The position numbers and the translations under genes are program-made. From NCBI GenBank assembly GCA_023408075.1, contig JAEYKW010000045.1, positions 15,717 to 79,716 on the forward strand: a stretch of 64,000 bases of DNA. The letters are read 5' to 3'. This DNA comes from Bacillota bacterium. GTDB lineage: Bacteria; Bacillota; Clostridia; Christensenellales; SZUA-584. Within the stretch, counting starts at the first letter, position 1, and every line of letters begins with the position of its first letter. Positions 1 to 8,603 of the stretch are shown here, piece after piece. The notes under the pieces are model-generated. The model saw nothing but the letters and a program-made list of their open reading frames with translations. It did not search any database and was not told where the DNA came from.

Positions 1-2
1 TG

Positions 3-71
3 ATACTGCTGCTCTTTGCGGGCATTCTCATGGCGGCGGGTCTGGTGAAGAAAGTTGATATTGCCAAATAA
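3..71 (+). CDS. C-terminal end of a membrane protein (partial)
   Basis: The window opens inside a plus-strand reading frame that stops at TAA 69-71. The last 22 residues are visible: a hydrophobic stretch (ILLLFAGILMAAGLV) followed by a short basic tail (KKVDIAK). This is the usual end of a polytopic transporter or permease, with the last membrane helix followed by a positively charged cytoplasmic tail. The family cannot be named from so little. The gene lies about 450 bases upstream of a two-component system, separated from it by a repeat element, so no operon link is claimed. Confidence 0.6.
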   Translation: MLLLFAGILMAAGLVKKVDIAK

Positions 72-298
72 ATACGGTATGATAAAGCATGGATAACGGT
101 CGCGGGCGGGTGCAAGCCCGCCCCGGCTTGTCGATAGGAACCGTTGTCATTCCGGATATCCCCGTTGTTCCGAGGAGAGGGGATTCCGTGCAAATTGCTT
201 GCGATCCGCTCACGCCATGTGGGGCTGTCCGGTGCGCGTTGCAGACAATAGCATAAATAAAAAAGTAAATTTTCAGCGGCAGCCACAGGCCGCACAGC

Positions 299-475
299 GC
301 GGCTTAGGTAAACGCTGATTAATTCGGAATACCGTCCTAACGGCTGATTCCGCGCTCTGCTGTGTCACCGAAATCTCAAAATAGCGCTGCTATTCCTCGA
401 TTTCGCTCCTTGCAGAACACGAAATCCGCTCGTTAATCCATCATTTCTCATTTAATCATTGTTTACTTAGGCGGC
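299..475. repeat. MITE-like inverted-repeat element in the 72-519 intergenic region
   Basis: Two imperfect inverted arms bound this element. The left arm begins at 299 (GCGGCTTAGGTAAACGCTGA) and the right arm ends at 475; read on the minus strand the right arm is closely similar (GCCGCCTAAGTAAACAATGA). About 120 bases lie between the arms and I see no credible gene in them. The arms and the length of about 177 bp fit a small non-autonomous mobile element. The rest of the 72-519 gap holds a GC-rich hairpin at 104-123 (GGGCGGG/CCCGCCC) without a T-tract and nothing else I can support. No target-site duplication was identified. Confidence 0.5.
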
Positions 476-519
476 GTGGGTATGGGCGGAGCATATCAAA
501 GTGTGATTGCAGGTGATCT

Positions 520-1602
520 ATGAAAATCATTTACGGCCTTATGATGATTGCGTGGGTGGCCTTTCTGCAGATTCAAGGCCTGCAAACGGATGTGACGGCC
601 TTTGCGTTCATGCTGGGCATGCTTTGCCTTTTCATTGTGAAGGAAAGGTATTTTGATAAGGCCATCTTGTCTGTTGTTTACTTTGCGGCTGTTACGGTGC
701 TCGCTCAATATTGGAGCGCCTTTATTCTTTTATCTGCGATATCTTTGCTCGACTTTGTTTTCACACGCAAATACTGGCTGGCAGGCCCGGCATTTGCCGT
801 TGCCGCAGGGTTCAGCATCACCGCCGGTCAATACTATTTTATACTGCTTTTCGTCTTATCGGCATTTTTCGGCTTCATGCTTGGCGAAAAAAGGCGCAAT
901 GAACAGGCGGGCATTGAAGCGCTCGATGAGGAAAGGCGGCTGCGCTATAACCTTGAACTCACGCAAAGTGAGCTGCTTCAATCAAGAAAGGAGATTGAAC
1001 GGCTTACCGAAGCCCGTGAGCGCAACCGAATCGCGCACGAGTTGCACGACAGCATCGGTCACGGGATCGCCGGTGTGCTGATGCAGCTCGAAGCGGCGCT
1101 GCGGATTCACCGCCGGGATGCCGATAAAACGGAGGAGATTCTCAAAACCTGCACCGGTAAGCTTTCCCAGACGCTGACGCTGACGAGGAACACGCTGTAT
1201 AACATAAAATCGAGCTTTAAAACCGGCATAGAAGCGCTGGAGGATATCCTCGCCGGGTTTAAATTCTGTCCGGTGGACTTCCAGCATACGGGCGACTTTA
1301 CGAGGCTCTCGGCCACGAACATGGAGATAGTGGAGGCTTGCGTTACCGAGGCGCTCACGAATGCGGCGAGGTATTCGCACGCCACGATGATTTTAATAAG
1401 CATAGACATACGGCTTAAGAATGTGCGCTTTTACTACAAAGACAACGGCTTGGGTTGCAGCGACATGCACGAGGGGCTTGGTCTTGCGGGCATGAGAAAT
1501 CGGGTGCGGAATGCGGGGGGCACGTTCTCGGCGGACGGCAGCGACGGTTTTATGATCGTGTGCAATCTGCCGGTGCAGGATGAAAGGGGCGATGCATTTT
1601 GA
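520..1602 (+). CDS. Sensor histidine kinase, LiaS/DesK (HisKA_3) type
   Basis: Membrane-bound sensor kinase of 360 residues. The first 120 residues are hydrophobic and form about five membrane helices with almost no extracellular loop, so the input is probably sensed in or at the membrane. A coiled coil (125-168) leads to the HisKA_3 dimerisation helix, where ERNRIAHELHDSIGHG carries the phospho-acceptor His176. The C-terminal third is a HATPase_c domain: an N box near EALTNAARYSHA and a G box near GLGLAGMRNR. AGGTG lies 5 bases before the ATG. The 3' end overlaps the response regulator gene by four bases, so the two form a pair. Family knowledge suggests envelope-stress or lipid sensing, but the stimulus is unknown. 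Confidence 0.9.
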   Translation: MKIIYGLMMIAWVAFLQIQGLQTDVTAFAFMLGMLCLFIVKERYFDKAILSVVYFAAVTVLAQYWSAFILLSAISLLDFVFTRKYWLAGPAFAVAAGFSITAGQYYFILLFVLSAFFGFMLGEKRRNEQAGIEALDEERRLRYNLELTQSELLQSRKEIERLTEARERNRIAHELHDSIGHGIAGVLMQLEAALRIHRRDADKTEEILKTCTGKLSQTLTLTRNTLYNIKSSFKTGIEALEDILAGFKFCPVDFQHTGDFTRLSATNMEIVEACVTEALTNAARYSHATMILISIDIRLKNVRFYYKDNGLGCSDMHEGLGLAGMRNRVRNAGGTFSADGSDGFMIVCNLPVQDERGDAF

Positions 1603-2228
1603 GAATACTGGTGGCAGACGACGATGCACTCGTGCGGGATGGTCTCAAGCTCATACTCGAGACGGTTGATGATTTTGAGGTGGCGGGCCTTGCCGCCAAT
1701 GGACAGGAGGCCGTGAAGCTCTGCGGCACCTGCATGCCGGATATTGTGCTGATGGATATCCGTATGCCGGTGATGGACGGCGTGCAGGCGACAGCCGAGA
1801 TCAAGCGGCAGTTCAGAACCGTTAAAGTGCTGCTGCTGACGACGTTTAAGGATGTCGAGTACATACGCATGGCGGTGAAGAACGGTGCCGACGGCTATAT
1901 ATTAAAAAGCCACGATTCCCAAAGCATCATCAACAGCATCAGGGCGGTGGTTGGGGGGAACGTGATATTTGAAAAGGACATTGCGCAGGCGCTTTCAGGC
2001 ATGATGACAGAGGAAAAGAAGCAGAGCACGGACGGGCCGGACTTAACCGAACGGGAACTCGAAATCATGAAGCGGATTGCGCAGGGACAGTCGAACAAGG
2101 AGATATCCGCTGAGCTCTATATGAGCGAGGGGACGTTGCGCAACGTCGTCTCGAATCTTTTGGGTAAGCTCGATTTGCGGGACAGGACACAGCTGGCCAT
2201 TTATTATATCAGGAATGTAGAGCAGTGA
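1599..2228 (+). CDS. Response regulator, NarL/LuxR family
   Basis: Partner of the upstream kinase, 209 residues. The N-terminal receiver has the acidic triad (VADDD at 5-9), phospho-acceptor Asp53 in DIVLMDIRMP, and the conserved Lys in YILKS. The C-terminal half is a GerE/LuxR helix-turn-helix (LTERELEIMKRIAQGQSNKE), which binds DNA when the receiver is phosphorylated. The start is a TTG at 1599 that overlaps the TGA of the kinase gene (TTGA), which indicates translational coupling. The regulon is not evident from the neighbours, because the upstream gene is incomplete and the downstream sequence is decayed. Confidence 0.92.
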   Translation: MRILVADDDALVRDGLKLILETVDDFEVAGLAANGQEAVKLCGTCMPDIVLMDIRMPVMDGVQATAEIKRQFRTVKVLLLTTFKDVEYIRMAVKNGADGYILKSHDSQSIINSIRAVVGGNVIFEKDIAQALSGMMTEEKKQSTDGPDLTERELEIMKRIAQGQSNKEISAELYMSEGTLRNVVSNLLGKLDLRDRTQLAIYYIRNVEQ

Positions 2229-2565
2229 CGATTTCATATTCAGATCAAGGGGATCACATGCCGTATTTTGATAGATATTGTCGTAAACGGCGGCCCGTTT
2301 CACGGCGCACGCGAGATTGCGGAGTGCGCACAATCAAAGGGTAAACGACTCTGCGGCGAATGTAAGCACATACCGTGCGAAAAGCATCACACGGTGGGTA
2401 AAGAGAAAGCCACGGCCGAGCTGGGTTTAAGTTTCCTTGCGTGTATCTCAAACGGGCAATCAATATGGCAAAGATCAGGTTCTGCTTGCTGTGATGCGGG
2501 TGTAAGGCGAAGCAGATATACTTTCCTGTTGTCTGAAAGCCTAAGAAAACGGGTGTAAAACGACG
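2229..2565 (+). other. Stretch with possible gene remnant
   Basis: No convincing intact gene lies here. A plus-strand frame open from a TTG at 2268 to 2558 contains CGECKHIPCEKH, which resembles the cysteine cluster (CGxCxxxPCxK) of small DUF3795-type proteins, but the rest does not look conserved. A second frame opens at ATG 2258 with an AAGGGG-like site upstream and gives only 28 basic residues. Reading it as a decayed fragment is my inference, and it could be chance. Confidence 0.25.
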
Positions 2566-2590
2566 AAAAGTCCGGGAAAACCGGACTTTT
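2566..2590. terminator. Bidirectional intrinsic terminator
   Basis: A perfect 10-bp inverted repeat (AAAAGTCCGG, loop GAAAA, CCGGACTTTT) with an A run before and a T run after it. It lies just beyond the 3' end of the minus-strand tRNA-Ser and after the plus-strand two-component genes, so it can stop transcription in both directions. Confidence 0.85.
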
Positions 2591-2601
2591 CGAACAAAAT
2601 G

Positions 2602-2695
2602 TGGCGGAGAAGATGGGATTTGAACCCATGCACCGGTTACCCCGGTCTACTCCCTTAGCAGGGGAGCCCCTTCAGCCGTACTTGGGTACTTCTCC
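2602..2695 (-). tRNA. tRNA-Ser (anticodon GCU)
   Basis: Read on the minus strand, the acceptor stem GGAGAAG pairs with CTTCTCC, followed by discriminator G and an encoded CCA. The anticodon stem CTCCC/GGGAG closes the loop CTGCTAA, which gives anticodon GCU reading AGC and AGU. The T arm is visible as GGTTCAAATCC. A long variable arm (TAGACCGGGGTAACCGGTGCA) is diagnostic of a class II tRNA such as Ser. The length is 94 nt including CCA. A strong terminator follows at 2566-2590. Confidence 0.97.
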
Positions 2696-2807
2696 AAAAC
2701 CAGCGGAAACTACTACATTATAAGAGAAACGATACTCGCTGTCAACAAAAACGATGTGTAAAAAGGGTGTTTTTACAGCAGATTCTTCACGAGCTTTTTA
2801 ACGGGCA

Positions 2808-2845
2808 ATAAATAAAAGACGGCGCTTCCTTTATAGAAACGCCGC
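2808..2845 (-). terminator. Intrinsic terminator of the NlpC/P60 gene
   Basis: On the minus strand CGGCGTTTC pairs with GAAGCGCCG (one G-U pair) around loop TATAAAG, followed by TCTTTTATTTATT. It lies 16 bases past the stop of the minus-strand hydrolase gene. Confidence 0.8.
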
Positions 2846-2860
2846 CCTGTAATAATCTTG

Positions 2861-4414
2861 CTAATTAAACACACGCCGCCCGTGGCTTAAGTTCGTTGAA
2901 TACCAGCCTTCCACGCGGCAGATAATCACACAGCCGTAATCGGAAGAGGCATGGATATGATACCCGTTGCCAAGGTAGATGCCGACATGGCCGATGGTTG
3001 TCATATCATTGTCAAAATAGAACATGAGGTCGCCGGGCTGAAGCTGATCCTTGGGAATCAGCGGCCAATTTGCGGTTTTGCTGTAGGTGCTCGCTGTCGA
3101 GCGGCCGATCTTATAGCCTGCTTTATTAAGACAGTAATAAATATAGCCGGAGCAATCGAAAGAATCCGTTCCGTTCGCGCCCCACACATACGGCTTGCCC
3201 TGCTGCAGCAGCGCCATATCCAAAAATGCCCGGATCCTCGAGTCGGAGACCGCAGGCAGGTCGGGAAGCGCGCTGATTATCTTCAGACCCAATATATCAA
3301 ACCGCATTGCGGTGTAATCCGTCATGTCGATATCGCCGTCTCCGTTTGTATCGCAGGCGGCTTTTTCAATATCGTTGAGGCTCTTGAGGCCCAAGATATT
3401 AAGGCGCGCCATTGTATAATCGTAAACCGATACCATGCCGTCTCCGTTGCCGTCTCCGTTTACGGCGATTTTCAAAGTATCACGCTCGGTGCCGCCCACC
3501 TTTAATTTCACGGTCATTCCGGTTTTAATGGGTGTTGCGCCGCAGAGATTGCCCGCCGTATCATAGAGGGCAAGATCGGCCGAATCAGCTCTTATATTGC
3601 TTAAGAACTCTACAGATGTCGTCATCTTGGGCACACCCTTAATCACACCGCGCGATCTGTCGATCGGGTATTTTGTGGTTTCGATCGCTAATGATTTTAC
3701 GGTGACGGTGCAGGTGTCGGTTAAGGCCGGATTCGAAGACGATACGGTGATGGTGGCTGTGCCGGGAGCCAAAGCGGTGACCGTTCCGTTTGTCACGGTG
3801 GCGACGCCCGCATTGCTTGAGGCCCAAGCAACCGCTTTGTCTGCCGCATCGTCAGGCGCAACGGCAGCCGTCAATGCGGCGGTTTCGCCGACGCCGAGCA
3901 GTACTGTTTTGGAATTGAGCGACACGCCGCTTACGGGTATAGGCGTCTGAGATGTATTGATAACCGTACAGCCTGTCCCGGCGATCGTATCGACCGCAAG
4001 CTTGTCCTCATTTCCGTCGGCGATAATCAGATAATTCTGTGAGATGTCCACGCTCGTAAGGGCATGAGTTTTTCCGATCAAGGAGACCAGCGGCCCCAAG
4101 TCCCTGATCATGTTGCTTTGCAGATTGATGGAAGTGACCCCTGTCGCAAAATCAAGACCCGAAACATTAGAAATGCTCTTGCCCGACAGATTCAGGTCGC
4201 CGGTTAATGCGGCCATTTCTGCGGAGGTGAGCTGGCCGTTGCCGTCGGTATCCGCGCCGACGGTGATCAACGCGTTTTTGAGGTTCTCATCGGTCACGAC
4301 GGCGTCATCGGCAAAGGCCGCATAAATGCTGACCGCAAACACGATCACAAATGCGGCGATGGTGACAACGGGGATTTTGCGCTTTTTCTGAAATAATGTC
4401 ATGTCGGCACGCAT
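2861..4414 (-). CDS. Secreted NlpC/P60 cell-wall hydrolase with Big2 and dockerin domains
   Basis: Secreted peptidoglycan endopeptidase of 517 residues. In order: basic N-terminus and signal or anchor helix (13-36); an EF-hand-like loop (DTDGNG, near 56) and short leucine-rich turns (73-130); a Big2 Ig-like domain (159-240); a type I dockerin with two calcium repeats (DGNGDG near 321 and DTNGDG near 355); and an NlpC/P60 domain (390-510) with Cys421 in DSFDCSGY and His476 in IGHVGIY, plus a further His near 486-488. The dockerin implies attachment to a cohesin-bearing partner, but none is encoded here. The ATG at 4414 directly abuts AAAGG; an in-frame ATG at 4402 gives a spacing of 12 and may be the true start. 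The gene is monocistronic with its own terminator. Confidence 0.88.
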   Translation of the reverse strand: MRADMTLFQKKRKIPVVTIAAFVIVFAVSIYAAFADDAVVTDENLKNALITVGADTDGNGQLTSAEMAALTGDLNLSGKSISNVSGLDFATGVTSINLQSNMIRDLGPLVSLIGKTHALTSVDISQNYLIIADGNEDKLAVDTIAGTGCTVINTSQTPIPVSGVSLNSKTVLLGVGETAALTAAVAPDDAADKAVAWASSNAGVATVTNGTVTALAPGTATITVSSSNPALTDTCTVTVKSLAIETTKYPIDRSRGVIKGVPKMTTSVEFLSNIRADSADLALYDTAGNLCGATPIKTGMTVKLKVGGTERDTLKIAVNGDGNGDGMVSVYDYTMARLNILGLKSLNDIEKAACDTNGDGDIDMTDYTAMRFDILGLKIISALPDLPAVSDSRIRAFLDMALLQQGKPYVWGANGTDSFDCSGYIYYCLNKAGYKIGRSTASTYSKTANWPLIPKDQLQPGDLMFYFDNDMTTIGHVGIYLGNGYHIHASSDYGCVIICRVEGWYSTNLSHGRRVFN

Positions 4415-4543
4415 CCTTTGTCATAGTTTTGTAATATATATTATATATTCTTACAAAAACCAGCACGTGTCAACCCCTAAATCACATTCTTTCTTTACAA
4501 CAGAAGAATAAAGGGCGCTTAGATGAGGCAATTTGCAATTAAA

Positions 4544-5005
4544 TTACATGTTTTTGCGTTCCATGAATACCATGGTCAGGCCATCAGCCCTTTCAGTATG
4601 CGTTTCGGCATACCCGAGCTTCTTATAAAAGCTCACGATAAACGGAATATCCTTGCCCGTAAAAAGTGAAAATGCGGCACAGTCAGCGAAACGCTCATGA
4701 ACGGACGCCATGAGCGCTTTGCCGACGCCGCGGCTCTAATATTCGGGCAGCACCGCGAGCCTGCCGATATGGCAGATATTATCGGCATCGAGGTGGGCGC
4801 GGACACTGCCCGCGATGCGCCCGTCCAGCGTGTACTTCAAAATGAGCTGCTTGCCAAAATCGGACGTGATGCTCTCCAGCGTCTGCGTGAGCGGCTGCAG
4901 GTCATCACGGCGGAGCGTCGCCGCGATGGAGGAGAACGCCGCTTTCTGCACACGCAGAATTTCAGGCAGATCGCAGCGCTCCGCCGGTTCTATAGTTCCC
5001 GTCAT
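4544..5005 (-). pseudogene. GNAT acetyltransferase interrupted by an amber codon
   Basis: Last gene of the trp-aroF transcription unit. GGAGG overlaps the end of aroF and precedes ATG 5005 (TAATATG), so it is translationally coupled. The frame codes for a GNAT N-acetyltransferase up to GRLAVLPEY (residue 89). It then meets TAG at 4736-4738 and continues open and well conserved (SRGVGKALM, then FYKKLGYAE) to TAA at 4544. The stop falls where the acetyl-CoA loop usually reads Q/R-x-x-G-x-G/A, typically PEYQGRGIG, so a CAG to TAG transition is the simplest explanation. The truncated product would lack the acetyl-CoA-binding half. The full-length frame would give about 153 residues. Readthrough or amber suppression is possible but not shown. 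Confidence 0.8.
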
Positions 5006-5006
5006 A

Positions 5007-6032
5007 TTATCCTCCTTGCGGCATGGCTTTGCCTTCAAAGGCGGCGCGGCGTTTCAAGTCGCTCATCAGCGCGCCGAACTGAATTAAATCGAGCGACTGC
5101 GCGCCGTCCGAGAGCGCCTCGGCGGGATTGTTATGCGTTTCGATAATCAGGCCGTCCGCGCCGACCGCAACGGCTGCGCGCGAGAGCGCGGGCACCAGGC
5201 TGCGCAGCCCCGCCGCATGGCTCGGGTCTACCACGACGGGCAGGTGCGACTTTTGCTTTAGCAGCGGCACCGCCGAGAGGTCGAGCGTATTGCGCGTCAT
5301 CGTCTCAAACGTGCGGATACCGCGCTCACAGAGTATCACGTTCGGGTTGCCCGAGGAGACGATGTATTCGGCGCTCATCAAAAACTCCTCAAGCGTGTTG
5401 GAAAAGCCGCGCTTTAACAGCACGGGCTTTTTGCAGCCGCCCACCTCGCGCAGCAGATCGAAATTCTGCATGTTGCGTGTGCCGATCTGTATCATATCCA
5501 CGTCCTCAAACACCGGCAGCTGCGTCTGGTTCATGATCTCGCTGACGATGGGCAGGCCGGTCTGCGCCTTGGCGGCGAGCAGCAGACGGATGCCCTCCTC
5601 GCGCAGGCCCGGAAACGCATAGGGTGAGGTGCGCGGTTTAAACGCGCCGCCGCGCAGCATCGATGCGCCGCTGGCTTTGATGGCCCCCGCTACCTCGAGG
5701 ATCTGTGCTTCACTCTCTACCGAGCACGGCCCCGCGACCACATGAAAATATCCTTCGCCGAATGTGACGCCGTCCACGCTGACGAGCGTGTTTTCGGGAT
5801 GCACCGTGCGGTTGACCGCCTTATACGGCTCGGTCACGCGCCGCCCGTACGCCACAATGTCGTTGGTCTGTACCACATGATCGACATCGACCGTGGCGGT
5901 GTTGCCGATCAGGCAGACGACGGTATGCTCGGTGCCCGTGCTCAGTATCGTGGAGAAGCCGTCCGCTTCAATTTTTCTGATAAACGCCTCGATCTTTTCT
6001 TTGGAGACGCCGTGCTTCATGACAAATACCAT
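5007..6032 (-). CDS. aroF: 3-deoxy-7-phosphoheptulonate (DAHP) synthase, type I-beta
   Basis: First enzyme of the shikimate pathway; it condenses phosphoenolpyruvate with erythrose 4-phosphate. The protein has 341 residues. Residues 1-70 form the ferredoxin-like regulatory domain found in Thermotoga-type enzymes (MVFVMKHGVSKEKIEAF). The TIM barrel follows, with the conserved motifs AGPCSVES, RGGAFKPRTSPYAF, IGTRNMQNF, KRGFSNTLEE and VVDPSHAAG. The gene begins three bases after trpA ends and is the eighth gene of the trp operon, so supply of chorismate precursors is co-regulated with tryptophan synthesis through the T-box leader. Confidence 0.95.
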   Translation of the reverse strand: MVFVMKHGVSKEKIEAFIRKIEADGFSTILSTGTEHTVVCLIGNTATVDVDHVVQTNDIVAYGRRVTEPYKAVNRTVHPENTLVSVDGVTFGEGYFHVVAGPCSVESEAQILEVAGAIKASGASMLRGGAFKPRTSPYAFPGLREEGIRLLLAAKAQTGLPIVSEIMNQTQLPVFEDVDMIQIGTRNMQNFDLLREVGGCKKPVLLKRGFSNTLEEFLMSAEYIVSSGNPNVILCERGIRTFETMTRNTLDLSAVPLLKQKSHLPVVVDPSHAAGLRSLVPALSRAAVAVGADGLIIETHNNPAEALSDGAQSLDLIQFGALMSDLKRRAAFEGKAMPQGG

Positions 6033-6035
6033 TGC

Positions 6036-6815
6036 TTATTCTCCCTGTAATATGGTCTGCTTCATCTCGCGCACATAGTCCGCGACGGGCTGTACGCAAT
6101 CTTTACCGTACTGCGCGACCATTTTCACGATCGCGCTGCCGACAATCACGCCGTCGGCAATAGCGGCCATCTCACGCGCCTGCTCGGTTGTGGATATACC
6201 AAAGCCGATTGCGCAGGGGATATCGCGGACGGCCTTGACCTCCGCGATCATGCGGCCTATGTCCGTTGTGATGCGGCTGCGCACACCCGTCACGCCGAGC
6301 GACGAGACGCAGTACACAAAGCCTTGCGCCTGTGCCGCAATTTCTGAGATGCGCGCTTGGGATGTGGGCGCAATCAGCGAAATCAGCCGCACATCATGAG
6401 CATGGCAGGCGGGGGCAAGCTCGTTCTTTTCCTCAAACGGCAGATCGGGCACGATCACGGCGTCCACGCCGCATTCGGCACAGCGGCGCATGAACCTGTC
6501 CGCGCCGTACACGAATACCGGGTTTGCGTACGTCATAAACGCGAGCGGTACGTCGGTCTTGTCGCGCAGGCGGCACACCATATCGAACAGGCGGTCGGTC
6601 GTCGCGCCTGCGGCAAGAGCGCGCTCGTCCGCCTGCTGGATGACCGGCCCTTCGGCGACAGGGTCGGAGAACGGAATGCCGAGTTCAATCAGGTCAGCGC
6701 CCGCGTCAGCCATGGCGAGCACGAGCCGCTCGGTCACGTCAAGGCTCGGGTCGCCCGCCGTTACAAACGGAATAAACGCTTTGCCGTTTTCAAACGCTTT
6801 ATGCAGCTTATTCAT
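6036..6815 (-). CDS. trpA: Tryptophan synthase alpha chain
   Basis: Cleaves indole-3-glycerol phosphate to indole and glyceraldehyde 3-phosphate within the alpha2-beta2 complex. The product has 259 residues, normal for the family. Characteristic segments are FIPFVTAGDPS, the catalytic Glu in DLIELGIPFSDPVAEGPVIQ, the catalytic Asp in VIVPDLPFEE, and the phosphate-binding IGFGIST and GVIVGSAIV. The start overlaps the end of trpB by eight bases. Confidence 0.97.
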   Translation of the reverse strand: MNKLHKAFENGKAFIPFVTAGDPSLDVTERLVLAMADAGADLIELGIPFSDPVAEGPVIQQADERALAAGATTDRLFDMVCRLRDKTDVPLAFMTYANPVFVYGADRFMRRCAECGVDAVIVPDLPFEEKNELAPACHAHDVRLISLIAPTSQARISEIAAQAQGFVYCVSSLGVTGVRSRITTDIGRMIAEVKAVRDIPCAIGFGISTTEQAREMAAIADGVIVGSAIVKMVAQYGKDCVQPVADYVREMKQTILQGE

Positions 6816-7992
6816 GGATGTTCACCCCCCTGTAGCGCGCGATGGCCGCCACGTCCTTGTCGCCGCGCCCCGAGAGGTTCACGACGATAATCTGGTCCTT
6901 GCGCATTGTCGGCGCAATTTTTTGCACATAAGCCACGGCATGCGCGCTCTCGATCGCGGGGATGATGCCCTCGGTGCGCGAGAGGTATTCAAACGCGCAG
7001 ACGGCTTCCTCGTCGGTCACGGGCACGTACTGCGCGCGTCCCGTGTCAAAAAGGTTCGCGTGCTCGGGGCCTATGCCCGGGTAATCAAGCCCCGCCGATA
7101 TCGAATGCACGGGCGCGATCTGCCCGAATGCATCCTGACAGAAGTACGACTTCATGCCGTGGAATATACCGAGCGAGCCGGTTGCGATAGTCGCGGCGGT
7201 TTTGGGCGTGTCCGCGCCGAGCCCCGCGGCTTCGCAGCCGATCAGCCGCACGCCCGCATCCGGGATGAAATCGTAAAAAAGCCCCATCGCGTTGCTGCCG
7301 CCGCCCACGCACGCGACAGCCGCGTCCGGCAGCCGGCCTTCGGCTGTCATCAGCTGCTGCTTTACCTCTTTGCCGATCACGCTTTGAAAATCGCGCACGA
7401 TGGTGGGAAACGGGTGCGGCCCCATCACGGAGCCCATCACGTAATGCGTATCGTCAATGCGCGAGGTCCATTCGCGCATTGCTTCATTGACGGCGTCCTT
7501 GAGCGTCTGCGTGCCGCTCGTCACGGGGTGCACCGTCGCGCCGAGCAGCTCCATGCGGTACACGTTGAGTATCTGGCGCTCGGTATCTTCCTTGCCCATG
7601 TAGATTTCGCACGCCATATCCATGAATGCGGCGGCGGTGGCGGTGGCCACGCCGTGCTGGCCCGCGCCCGTCTCCGCGATCACGCGTGTTTTGCCCATTC
7701 TTTTCGCGAGCAGCACCTGCCCCAGCACGTTGTTGATCTTGTGCGAGCCGGTGTGGTTCAAATCCTCGCGCTTCAGGTATATTTTCGCGCCGCCGAGGTC
7801 GCGCGTCATCTTTTCCGCGAAATACAGCAGCGACGGCCGCCCCGCGTACGTCTTCAGCAGTGCGTCAAACTCACCGCAGAACGCGGCGTCGTTTTTGTAG
7901 TGCTCATACGCTTCTTCGAGTTCGATCACGGCGTTCATCAGCGTCTCGGGTATAAACTGGCCGCCGTGCCTGCCAAAACGTCCTTTGCTCAA
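6808..7992 (-). CDS. trpB: Tryptophan synthase beta chain
   Basis: PLP enzyme that joins indole and serine to make tryptophan. It has 394 residues and is of the common TrpB1 type. The start GRFGRHGGQFIPETLM, the PLP lysine in LNHTGSHKINN, the catalytic segment ETGAGQHGVATA and the phosphate-binding GGGSNAMG are all present. The start overlaps the trpF stop by four bases (ATGA). Confidence 0.98.
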   Translation of the reverse strand: MSKGRFGRHGGQFIPETLMNAVIELEEAYEHYKNDAAFCGEFDALLKTYAGRPSLLYFAEKMTRDLGGAKIYLKREDLNHTGSHKINNVLGQVLLAKRMGKTRVIAETGAGQHGVATATAAAFMDMACEIYMGKEDTERQILNVYRMELLGATVHPVTSGTQTLKDAVNEAMREWTSRIDDTHYVMGSVMGPHPFPTIVRDFQSVIGKEVKQQLMTAEGRLPDAAVACVGGGSNAMGLFYDFIPDAGVRLIGCEAAGLGADTPKTAATIATGSLGIFHGMKSYFCQDAFGQIAPVHSISAGLDYPGIGPEHANLFDTGRAQYVPVTDEEAVCAFEYLSRTEGIIPAIESAHAVAYVQKIAPTMRKDQIIVVNLSGRGDKDVAAIARYRGVNIHE

Positions 7993-8603
7993 TTGTTTTG
8001 CCTCCTTATCAAACGGACAAGCTCTGAAATCTTGTCGCTGTCCTTTTTTCCTTCCGTTTCCGCGCCGCTGCTCACATCAAGGCAGTACGGCTCATAGCGC
8101 ACGGCTTCTGATATATTTCCGGCATTGAGCCCGCCGGCCAGAAAATACGGTTTTTCCAGCTTGGGGATCAGCGTCCAGTCGAACACCGCGCCGCTGCCGC
8201 CCGGTTTGCCCTTTTGCCACGTGTCAAGCAGCAGATAATCGCAGCTGAGTTCTTGCGCGTCGGCGATCTGCCGCGAACTTTGCACGCGCACCGCCTTGAT
8301 GACGGGCACAGAAATCGCTTCTTTAAGCTTCCTTATATATAGGGCGTCTTCATTGCCGTGCAGCTGCACGAGTTCGATCACGCCATCCCGCACCAGAGCC
8401 GTCGCCGTTTCGAGGCTGGCATCCACAAATACGCCCACGGCTTGGATGCGGCTGTCGAGAGCCTTCTTCAATTCGGCTGCCTGCGCGGCGCTGACCTGTC
8501 TGGGGCTGGGCGCGAACACAAAACCGATATAATCGGGCAGCGCTTTGTTGACGGCGCCGATATCCTCGCGGCGCGAGAGGCCGCATATCTTGATCTTGCT
8601 CAT
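7989..8603 (-). CDS. trpF: Phosphoribosylanthranilate isomerase
   Basis: Amadori rearrangement step of tryptophan synthesis, 204 residues. The N-terminal KICGLSRREDI contains the catalytic Cys; DYIGFVFAPSPRQV and LVQLHGNED match the family; the catalytic Asp lies in DYLLLDTW; the phosphate-binding LAGGLNAGNI and LDVSSGAET complete the barrel. A four-base overlap joins it to trpC upstream and to trpB downstream. Confidence 0.95.
   Translation of the reverse strand: MSKIKICGLSRREDIGAVNKALPDYIGFVFAPSPRQVSAAQAAELKKALDSRIQAVGVFVDASLETATALVRDGVIELVQLHGNEDALYIRKLKEAISVPVIKAVRVQSSRQIADAQELSCDYLLLDTWQKGKPGGSGAVFDWTLIPKLEKPYFLAGGLNAGNISEAVRYEPYCLDVSSGAETEGKKDSDKISELVRLIRRQNN

Noticed and set aside
6490..8097. 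535-codon plus-strand frame over trpA and trpB
   Set aside because: It lies wholly antisense to trp genes and encodes low-complexity His/Arg-rich sequence; it is a shadow of biased codon use.
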